From assembly GCF_025370935.1 (NCBI RefSeq), contig NC_133485.1, positions 18,579,920 through 18,643,919 of the forward strand: DNA of 64,000 bases, in the 5' to 3' direction. Source of the stretch: Choristoneura fumiferana (Eukaryota; Arthropoda; Insecta; Lepidoptera; Tortricidae). Of this stretch, positions 55,586 to 64,000 are shown one piece after another. The notes beneath the pieces were generated by a model. The model did no database searches, was not told where the DNA came from, and saw nothing but the letters and a program-made list of their open reading frames with translations. Numbering within the stretch: position 1 is the stretch's first letter; each line of letters begins with the position of its first letter. The position numbers were made by a program, and so were the translations under genes.

Positions 55586-56160
55586 AGATTGGTTTTTGGA
55601 GTCTTTTTATATTTTTTATTTCAACTCCAAATTTTGTTACTCTTACGGGCTTCCCGCAAAATCCATATCGACAACATCTAATATCATGTGCATCTATGTT
55701 TCAGTTTGTATTTTCGATATATATTGTATAGTATATACCTCTCTACCTATGGAGTTGTTATGTCTGGAATAATTTTATAGCGTTTGGCAGATAAAAGCGG
55801 CCATAAGCCATTTAAGCATTTTATTCAACTGGATGGCAAACGAGCAAGTGGGTCTCCTGATGATAAGAGATCACCACCGCCCATAGACACCTGCAACACC
55901 AGGGGGATTGCAGATGCGTTGCCAACCTAGAGGCCTAAGATAGGATACCTCAAGTGCCAGTAATTGCCATATGATCCAAAAGTCACATTGCAGGGCAATA
56001 AGGTCAATTCAATCAAGAATCAGTGATACAATCAACCGGCGTGCTGCCAAGTTAGTCAGCGAATCAAAATATAATCAGTGTTTGTTTAATTAAAGACTCG
56101 TCAAGAGTTGGTATTATCTGTTGTAGCTGCAATCTTTATGCGATTGTTATGGTTTGTAAG
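55586..56160. other. Repeat fragments, no gene
   Basis: 55586-55645 is a piece of the hAT element interior (AAGATTGGTTTTTGGAGTC). 55688-55715 is the arm of the tRNA-like foldback (GTGCATCTATGTTTCAGTTT). 55822-55970 is the GGTCTCCTGATGATAAG repeat family (AACGAGCAAGTGGGTCTCCT). Confidence 0.6.
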
Positions 56161-56840
56161 GTTCTGGAGCCAAAATGGAAAAAACGGAACCCTTATAGTT
56201 TCGCCATGTCTATCTGTCTGTCTGTCTTTCCGTCCGTCCGCAGCTTTGCTCAGGGACTATCAATGCTAGAAAGCTGTAATTTTGCACGGATATATATGTA
56301 AGCTAAAATATAAAAAGGCACACATAGCGGCATAAAGGCACGCATAAATGTAAAAAGGCACAATAAAAAATTCAAAAATTTTTTTTAGGATACCTCTCAG
56401 ACGTAAAGTGGTGGTGATTTTTATTTCTCATCCAACCCTATAATTTGGGGTATCGTTGGATAGGTATTTTAAAACCATTAGGGGTTTGCTAAAACGATTT
56501 TTCGATTCAGTGATTTTTTTGCGAAATATTCAACTTTAAAGTGCAAATTTTTATTAAAATCGAGCGTCCCCCCCTCTAAAATCTAAACTGGTGGGTGGAA
56601 AAATTAGAAAAAAATCAGGATGGTAGTAAGTATATCAAACTTTCAAGGAAAACTGTAACGGCTAAGTTTGCTTGAGAATTATTAGTAGTTTTACTCTTAA
56701 ATAGCAGGCTAAGGTATAAAATATTCCTAAACTTGGAAGATTCCGTATAAAATACGAAATCCTTAGAAAAATATTGCTTAATTTTTTCGTAATGGCTACG
56801 GAACCCTATTTTGGGCATGTCCGACACGCTCTTGACCGGT
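56161..56840. repeat. Interspersed repeat ending in CGGAACCC
   Basis: It contains AAAACGGAACCCTTATAGTT, CCGTCCGTCCGCAGCTTTGC and TTAAAATCGAGCGTCCCCCC, and ends with GGCTACGGAACCCTATTTTG. The CGTCCCCCC...CTAAAATCTAAAC block recurs at 31715-31760. The ORFs across it have no domain; the class is not assigned. Confidence 0.5.
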
Positions 56841-56844
56841 TTTT

Positions 56845-57048
56845 TATGGCTTCCGCGGATCGGGAAGCGCAGCGTAGGACGTCCACCAACGGTACGGGAT
56901 GGACGGATGACCTGGTTAAAGCCGTGGGTTTACGGTGGATGCAAGCCGCTTCCAACCGAGGCAACTGGAGGTCTATGGGGGAGGCCTACGAGTATGTCCA
57001 ACAGCCAACAGTGGACGTCCTATGGCTGATATGATGATGATGATGGTT
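56845..57048 (+). mobile_element. RTE-type LINE 3' fragment
   Basis: Translation, across a frame change near 56885, gives REAQR, then TDDLVKAVGLRWMQAASN and GNWRSMGEAY followed by VQQ and a TGA with (GATGAT) tail. A small internal duplication repeats CCAACAG. It is the same C-terminal region as 9380-9661, 5' truncated and degenerate. Confidence 0.7.
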
Positions 57049-59091
57049 TTTAAGGTTCCTGTACAGCGTAGCAACAGCTTCGCTGTCCGTCTGTCTGTCT
57101 ATCACAGATCATTAAACATAGCTTTTAAAGCAACAATAAATAACAATAATGATCCCCATACAAGAAAAAGAAACTTATTCTTTTTATTATTTATAAAGTT
57201 TAAATGTTTCTCTAATACCGACTCGTGCTTGACCGGTTTTTGTTATTATGATGATGATGATGATATATACTTCTATTATCATTCCGAGTTTGAGGTTTGT
57301 ATGTGTATCAGAAAATATAGTGTCGGGTCGGATCGGAATGTATTATTAGAGTGGACTATTTGGCAGTTTGGACCTTTTGATAGAAATAGATTTTCGAGTA
57401 GTGTGTCTTTTGGTAGAGCGTACATTTCGTTAGAGCAAATTTATCGGTAAAGTGGACCTTTTGTAAATATTTTGGTACAGAGGACAGTGTGGACCCCATG
57501 GTTTCGCAGGACTGTTCTTGATGGTGAAAGCATTCTATGTACCTACATAACATAACCACTTTTCTATGCGACTTATAAGTTCGTAATTATCTTGCTGTAT
57601 CAACTAACTTTAGTGAACTTCTGTCATCAAGGTGAGAAACCAAGATTCTCCCAGGGCAAGTTTCTTAGAGCATACTCTTCTTGGCAATTATGGTCTTTCC
57701 GAAATCACCGGTAGTATAAAAAGTGACATGTAGAGCCCTTTGTGGCTTACTGGCCGAATAAACTATTTGATTTTTCTATTTCACCTAAGGTCAGTAACCC
57801 TGTGACCTGCTCCAGACTTAGCAAATAGGTCACGAGATCACCAGAACAGGTGATTCTAGTCGATCGAGACACGTTTGCCAAATCACCGATTCATCTGTTG
57901 TTATTTTTAGAGCATGATACTCGTCTGGGCTGGTTTTCCGGTTGTCCGAGACATAGAGGCGCTTTAATGGCATTGATAAATACTAGTTTTTGCAAGGTTC
58001 TATTCAACTTGCAATTTATGATTGTTCAGGTCAATTCTTGTGAGGACACATTCAGCCACTTATAACCGAATTGATATGAAATTTGGCACGGATAGTAATG
58101 CAAGTACCGTCAGCAAAAACCATGTAATATAAAAGTGAGATGAGCGCAACTATGGAGATCTATCCCATACGGCATTAAGTATTGCTAGCAGGAGTCTTTC
58201 AGAGTTACCAAGGCCTTGGAGATGGGGTTGGGATGCTGCGGACAGGATTTACCAGGCTATGGGGTAAGAGTAAGACAACGGTTTTTACTATTTGACTATG
58301 TATTGGTACAGAACCTTCAGTGCGTGTGTCCAACTACTGAGCACTTGGCTGGTCTATTATGATCTAACTGAATCCAAAAACATACAAAATATTTTCTCTA
58401 ACCAGACAGGCTACCATTTTCGACACCGACTGCTCTATCACATTGACATTAACAATACAAACAAACATAACCGGTGAGTTCGATACAAACAATCAATCAT
58501 ATCTCATTGATATTGTATTAAACATTCAAATACACAGCGAAAGTATGGGCTCTGTGAATGAACAGATACAATCGAAGAGACGGGCATCCGCGCCACCACA
58601 CCAGCGTTACCTGACCTTCCCCTCTCCCCTTCCACCTTAGAACTTAAGACCATTCCGGAGAAAGAACAGTAGAACGCGAGCTCCTCACGTTTATCGTTAG
58701 AAACTAAACACCAGTATAGCTCGAGCTCCCGCGCGTCGCGGAAGCGTTCCTTCCCTGGATGTCCGAGGGGTACTTGCATGGTGGTTTTGGGTCCTGGTTG
58801 TAGTGTGAGACTCGTTCGACCCACACTGGTCCTTAATGGCCGACGGGCAGTGCCCATTCGGACCAATTAACGTGCCTACGTGCCCGGCCCACTTGTCATT
58901 ACCTTCGCAAAAATCCGACAAACATGGTATGCAGATCTACGTTGTTAGGTAGTTTTACAATATAAGAATTTGAATAATTTATTTGCTGAAATTTGGCACG
59001 ACGAGAAAATACATTTAAATTTGAAACAATATGTAGAACAACTTTACAGAATCTTACGTAATAAGTAAGAACGAGTAAAAAGTAAGAAAAA
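57049..59091. other. Non-coding, no gene recognised
   Basis: 57356-57480 is a short-word mosaic (TTTGGCAGTTTGGACCTTTT). 57655-57780 is a worn LINE 3' end. 58540-58920 is locally GC-richer, with an open - strand frame (58504-58866) that lacks any motif I recognise; it may be an old transposon piece. Confidence 0.45.
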
Positions 59092-59322
59092 AAACCTTGT
59101 AGTACCGAAATAAGCAAAAAGGGCCACAATCGTCCAGTACGACTACCATGAGTTTACAGTGACCGTACTCGATAGCGACGGCGTAAATTATTTGTAGAGG
59201 CGCTGTACAATTCTCCATACAAATAATTTACGCCGTCGCTATCGAGTACGGTCACTGTAAACTCATGGTAGTGGTACTGGACGATTGTGGCCCTTTTTGC
59301 TTATTTCGGTACTACAAGGTTT
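59092..59322. mobile_element. 231-bp near-perfect palindrome containing a MITE
   Basis: Arms 59092-59196 and 59218-59322 are 105 nt each, with one mismatch seen, around a 21-nt loop (GAGGCGCTGTACAATTCTCC...). The inner 147 bp (59134-59280) is the MITE also found at 5201-5347. The outer 42 bp per side (AAACCTTGTAGTACCGAAAT...) have no relation to the flanks of the 5201 copy. Confidence 0.9.
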
Positions 59323-59449
59323 ACTTATGCCGCGTTGGTGCGGACGTCAGAGGGCGGCTGTAACCTGTTGAATGTTCCTCTAAAGTTAACAAAAATAAAA
59401 ATAACACGTTTGAAGCTTTGGCCATTATTTCTTTCGAACTTTATTAACC

Positions 59450-60000
59450 CCCGACACAAAAAGGGGTGTTATATATAAGTTTCACCGCTATGTGTGTCTG
59501 TGTGTCTATGGCACCGTAGCTCTTATTAGATAGTACTAATACGATACTGGTATACGTTGGCTGACAGCAAATGCAATTTTGTCATACGCTCGATGACACT
59601 TCATCGCACATTGACGAGTGGAACAGGTGACACGTGCGTGCGCGCAGCTTTTTTTACTGAAACTGTATCGCAAAAGCGTTCAATGAACTTTAAGCTCAAG
59701 TAATAAGGTTTATAATAAACGAGGTTTACGTGTCAGCCCACCCTAGTGGCAGTTTAAGGATCATATACTAAAGAGGATGAAGGGAAGAGAATTTTGAAGT
59801 GCATTAATCGATAATTTGGCATAATACAGCACGTGCCCATAGGCTACTGTCGCAGTGTCTTGGAGTGAATATTTTGTCGATGGTTTTGGATGCAAGAACG
59901 CGCAGTTATTTTAGGACATTGTCGTCATTGAAGGCACGGAACAATAATTTACGTTGGCTTTAGCTAAAATAATTTTGCAAAGGTACCTATTCCTATAAAA
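59450..60000. other. Repeat fragment and unassigned DNA
   Basis: 59450-59530 is the start of a CCCCGAC-type repeat (CCCCCGACACAAAAAGGGG, GTTTCACCGCTATGTGTG). I see nothing recognisable in the rest. Confidence 0.5.
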
Positions 60001-60004
60001 TTTT

Positions 60005-60178
60005 CATCCTACTAATATTCTAAATGCGAAAGTTTGTAAGTCTGTTTGTTTGTTACTTCATCACGTCTTAACCGCTGAATCGATTTAGATGAAATTCGGT
60101 ATACAGATAGTTTGCGTCCCGGGAAAGGACATGGAATAGTTTTTATCCCGGAAAATGCCATAGGTCCCGCGGGATAGT
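60005..60178 (+). mobile_element. Lep1-like Helitron fragment
   Basis: CATCCTACTAATATTCTAAA, GCGAAAGTTTGTAAGTCTGT, AACCGCTGAATCGATTTAGA, TTTTTATCCCGGAAAATGCC and GGTCCCGCGGGATAGTGG occur in the usual order. The 3' terminal part is missing. Confidence 0.65.
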
Positions 60179-63095
60179 GGATAGTAAAGGCTAGTATAAA
60201 ATATCTTAACCAACCTACAATGTTTTAGAAAGAACTGTTTAATGATACCCCATACTATGGATTCCACCATCCCCACTTTACGTGTAAGAGGTACGTTAAT
60301 TTTGCAATCCATTTCGTAAAAATCCTTTGAATTGTCATATATACTATATGACAAATATTTCATCTTCAGTGGATCCTGTAACATCGTAACAGTAGGTACC
60401 CTATACATACTATTTTTTTTTTCGGCACAGTACCGCTGGTCTACTTATGCAAAAGTACAGCTTTCTTGCAATTTTGAACATGCATGCATTTAATATGAGC
60501 TTTCTTGCATTAGCAATCTACTCGTATGCGAAAACCACGGACGGACGAACACGGCGAAACAAAGGTTCTTTGTAGGACGGAACCCTAAAAACATTAGACA
60601 AATTAAACAGGTAAGTGCTGAGGTATACCACGTCTCATAACGCCAGCAGCGCCACCTGTCGACCGCAGCGGCGCCCGCGCACGCGCCGCATCTGGCGCGG
60701 AAGCGCTCGCCTGGAAGATGGGCTTCCACAGGTGCCCAACGTTGGGGAGGCTTTTTAGGGCTCCCTAGCTAAAACAGCAACGATACCCTTATTAGTTTAC
60801 GTTCAAAATGTTTGACAAAGTCAAAGTCTAAATATCTTTATTCAAATTTAGACTATATTAAAAACTTCTTCTTCTTCGTCGTTTCACTCTTGACAGAGTG
60901 GTCGTGGTCATCATTTTCTAGGTGCTGGTAGCAAGCTTAACAATACGCCTCCATTCCTCCCTGACATTAAAATTGATATTAAAAACTTATAAATTTAAAA
61001 AAAAATCTACCACCGGTTCGGAAAAACCTCTGTTGAGAAGAATCCGGCAAGAAACTCAACGAGGTATAATTTTTTTAAACAGATTTAAGTGCAATATTAT
61101 TAAATATATTCATCAAGTTTCTTGCGGCGCATTCTTCTTGGCAATGATGGTCTTTCCGAAAGCGCTGGTAGTTTAAAAAAATGACGTGTAAAAGTGTCCA
61201 TTGCGGCCTATTTACTGAATAAATGATTTGAATTTGAATTCACAAATATTTAACGCAACGACTTAAATATGCGTAAGTATGTAGTTAAAAATAGTACGAA
61301 AGTATTCCGTTGTGGCGCAGATGATAAATAATTCGAACTGTTAAGGAATGGAACTCGCTTCCATCTTCTGTATTCAATCAATCAATCACGGATCAGTTTT
61401 ATGTGCAAAAAAAGACGATTAATTGAATTAGGTAAAATTTTATGAGTAATTTTCATGTCACAACGGATTTATTATATAAAAGCCGACAAATTAATATAGG
61501 TAGAGTCATTCACGACGACGCGTGCCGTGGTTCTTACAATGTCATTAATATCTAATTATGAGAAAATCACGCATCTTCGCAGATGGCACAAGGTATATGC
61601 GGTTCTTACTGGGTTTATGCACGGTTTATATTATTCCAGTAATACCGTTCCAGTAACACGACACTGCGGTGTACGATCGATCTTGTGTAACTCGTTTGGA
61701 TTGTAACCCCGCAATGTATTGCTACTGACACGATTTTACTGGAATAATGTGAACCGGGCATTATACTGTAACCAAGCTACCGACAGACATACAAAAGCAT
61801 TTGTACAAAAATGCAGAGCCGTGGTTTCCTGGCGATCTTCCCACGGCGGAGACAGTTCCCGGCGATTGTGGCGTTACGTGAGAGTCTTGCAAAACCTTAA
61901 ACAGCTGTGCAGATAACTGATAAATTGTACGAACCCCTTAAATGGCATAATCTTGTTTTCTCGAAACTCACTTAGCGCCATATTTTATTTTGTATAATAA
62001 TTACTTCGCATAATATGTACTTGGCATTAGAGTCACTTCGCATAATTTTGCCTACCGAAACCATCTTGATGATGACATGTTCCTGTTATCCCTCATTAGG
62101 AATTAGGGTTGTTATGTTACGGATAACAATAACGATAATAGTAATAAAGATAAGGATAATGTTATAAATGCGTGATGGAACTCTATCTATTACCTCCTCT
62201 CGCTTAAATCGCTCTATATTAAATTTAGTATGGAGATAATTTATTATGGGAAGAACACAACAGTTTTTACTCTGGTAAATTTCATAGTTTCCGTAAAAAA
62301 CGTCCCGTGTAACGAAAAAATATCACATAGAGCCATTTCAACATTTTCGCAAATGAATAAATTCGCAAAGTATACACCTAAAAAAAATTATACTCAGATT
62401 GTACCTAGCTCTCAAAAATTGACCCCCAGGATAGGGAAGCTATTTATTACAAGCTTTTATTAAGTTTCACCTGTCCCGTTGTCTGTCTGTCTGTCTGTAA
62501 TCAAATCTTGCAAGTGAAATTCGACCAACTTTCAGTTATCGGATTGACTTGAAATTTAGCAGACTTATGTAAATTGCGTGACAGTATAATAATCTGATAG
62601 TGACATCCCGGTAGTCCGGCCAGGGTCGTCTCCGCAGGACGGAACTCTTCAACGGTTAATGGCATCGACTTGAAATTTGGTATGCAAAAAGACAAGTCAA
62701 CTTTGGTCAACAAAAAGTACAGTCAGCAAAAAATTTAATGATTTTTTACCAAAAACTTATTAAAAAGGAAAACCTCATAGGGCCACTAGTATTAAATTCC
62801 AGTTTTTGACAAAAATACCTTCGTATTAACCTACTGTGAAGAGTTTTTAGTACTTAGAGTACCTAAAGTAAATCTTGCCTCCGTTTGACTGAGAGTCTGA
62901 ATGCACTTTACGCAAACTCGGACCGCGTTGACCTGGATCGAATATAATTTCATAGTTACATAGTTATTCGCCGTTGCTAAAGCCGTGGGATTTGATTGTT
63001 GTAATACGTTTTTACTTTCACGACACCCAAATATTTAACTGTCATACGGACGTGTTCATTTGCTCCACCGCTATGGAAAGATTTTTAATGTCTGC
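60179..63095. other. Non-coding, transposon fragments, no gene recognised
   Basis: 60440-60595 resembles the CGGAACCCTA repeat in reverse. 60640-60740 is a GC-rich patch (CGCCCGCGCACGCGCCGC) without a motif. 61115-61240 is a LINE 3' end with (TTTGAA) tail. 61499-61590 is a compact MITE (TAGAGTCATTCACGACGACG). 61640-61760 is a diverged foldback with ATTCCAGTAA/TTACTGGAAT ends. 61935-62060 is a short-word mosaic. 62510-62690 is a relative of 13432-13690. Confidence 0.5.
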
Positions 63096-63196
63096 GGGGC
63101 TATTACGAAATTCAAAAATCGAAGTTCGTGTCGAAATACGAGAGTGAGAGGGACGGTACGATGCGAACTTCGATTTTCGAATTTCGGAGTAGGGCC
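63096..63196. mobile_element. GGCTAC-type foldback MITE
   Basis: ATTACGAAATTCAAAAATCG with GAAGTTCGTGTCG at the left, and GCGAACTTCGATTTTCGAAT with TTCGGAGTAGGGCC at the right. The central CGAGAGTGAGAGGGACGGTA is inverted relative to 7345-7459. Confidence 0.7.
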
Positions 63197-63218
63197 CTCT
63201 GCTTGGCAGATGACGAGA

Positions 63219-63441
63219 CGAGTCCATTAAATATCAACAGAGAGACAGAGAGAGAGAATAAAACAATACGGTATTTGACAACTTCTGAATTTATATATGT
63301 ATATGTATACACATGTAGTGTGCGTGTGTTCGCTAAACATTGTGTATTTATATATTTTCATTATAATAAATTCAGGAGTTGTCAAATACCGTATTGTTTT
63401 ATTCTCTTTCTCTGTCTCTCTGTTGATATTTAACGGACTCG
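63219..63441. mobile_element. Foldback element, two 75-bp arms
   Basis: The left arm 63219-63293 (CGAGTCCATTAAATATCAAC, (GA)n run, AAAACAATACGGTATTTGAC) and right arm 63367-63441 are inverted complements with few mismatches, separated by 73 nt of AT-rich DNA. The AATACGGTATTTG.CAACT part recurs at 6355. It is non-coding. Confidence 0.85.
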
Positions 63442-63559
63442 TCTGTATTTGTGTACTTATAATGCATTGTTTGAGTTAATTTAAAATTTCGGTTCTTTTG
63501 CCTTTTCATTGTACTTGTAGTGTCTACTCTTGTGTCTGATATCCTGTCGTTCGTTCAAA

Positions 63560-63690
63560 GGTTAACTGGAAGAGATCCCTTTAAGGGATAAGTTCGCCTT
63601 TGTGCATCTTATTATCCTGTGTTATGTTATTTTCATGTGTTTTTATGTACAATAAAGAGTTTAACAATACAATACAATATGATTTAAAAT
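63560..63690 (+). repeat. Interspersed repeat 3' end with AATAAAG
   Basis: GGTTAACTGGAAGAGATCCC, TTTAAGGGATAAGTTCGCCT, GTGTTTTTATGTACAATAAA and (AATAC)n form a common tail; the reverse copy is at 1296-1440. No gene follows to 64000; the last 300 bases include a relative of the repeat at 6463. Confidence 0.55.
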
Positions 63691-64000
63691 CTTTGAGTAT
63701 TCAAGTTGAATAGTTATTCAAAGTTGAAAATTGGATTTATAGTGATTTTTTGACAAGTCTATACATCGTGGTATTCGTGGTCTCACTAAAGCTTTTCTGT
63801 ACGCAGCAGGTACCTATAAACACTTCAACAAATGCCCTATGAAGATACAGAAAAGTTATTAATTAACGGTACTTAAATAAATATAGATAACCTAAATTAG
63901 TTTATGATACTAGTAAATTAAACAATACCTCTCAATACCTCTCCTTGCAGTCGGGTAATTATAATCTCATGATATGCTAAGACTTTCCATTATATTATGC

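Noticed and set aside
58504..58866. 120-residue ORF on the - strand in a GC-richer patch
   Set aside because: No recognisable domain, start context or neighbouring exon; best regarded as chance or an old transposon remnant.

Overview
The window is nuclear DNA of a moth or butterfly (Lepidoptera). The split genes, the AT-rich intergenic DNA and the very dense short transposons point to this: tRNA-headed SINEs ending in GATGATGATG, Lep1-like Helitron ends, RTE 3' fragments and many foldback MITEs. No bacterial, viral or CRISPR features were seen.

Layout from left to right. (1) 1045-5072, + strand: the last three coding exons of CPSF3/CPSF73, the pre-mRNA 3'-end endonuclease. (2) 7597-15685, - strand: a complete 11-exon gene for TFIIH subunit p52 (GTF2H4/Tfb2), tail to tail with CPSF3. 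Two extra copies of its terminal-codon segment lie just past its stop. (3) 15923-23686: a roughly 7.4-7.8 kb segment with a short candidate first exon divergent from GTF2H4 and a spitz-like EGF ligand gene that carries a 1-base frameshift here. It ends at a 70-N gap (23687-23756). (4) 26228-32704, - strand: five exons of a hemicentin-like secreted von Willebrand A protein; the 3' part is not visible. (5) about 37240-42820: an apparently intact I-clade non-LTR retrotransposon with two overlapping ORFs. (6) 42819-50121: a second, nearly identical copy of segment 3, in which the spitz-like ORF is open. It starts exactly at the retrotransposon poly(A). (7) 50122-64000: no gene recognised, only transposon-derived sequence.

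The host genes are unrelated in function: mRNA 3' processing, transcription/DNA repair, EGFR signalling, and extracellular matrix or secreted adhesion. The main structural question is whether the spitz-like duplication is real or an assembly artefact. Copy 1 abuts a gap, has homopolymer-type deletions that increase towards the gap, and carries both coding frameshifts. Copy 2 agrees better with the consensus of repeats elsewhere in the window. A hAT MITE is present in copy 1 and absent from copy 2, with a clean 8-bp target duplication, so the two copies are at least different alleles or paralogues.

Transposon content is the other theme: piggyBac-like MITEs with TTAA, TAA-flanked MITEs, hAT MITEs, GTAC-flanked MITEs, a foldback carrying a tRNA-like core, a 231-bp near-perfect palindrome, and several datable nested insertions. 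All functional statements rest on recognising protein and repeat families by eye; no database search was run.
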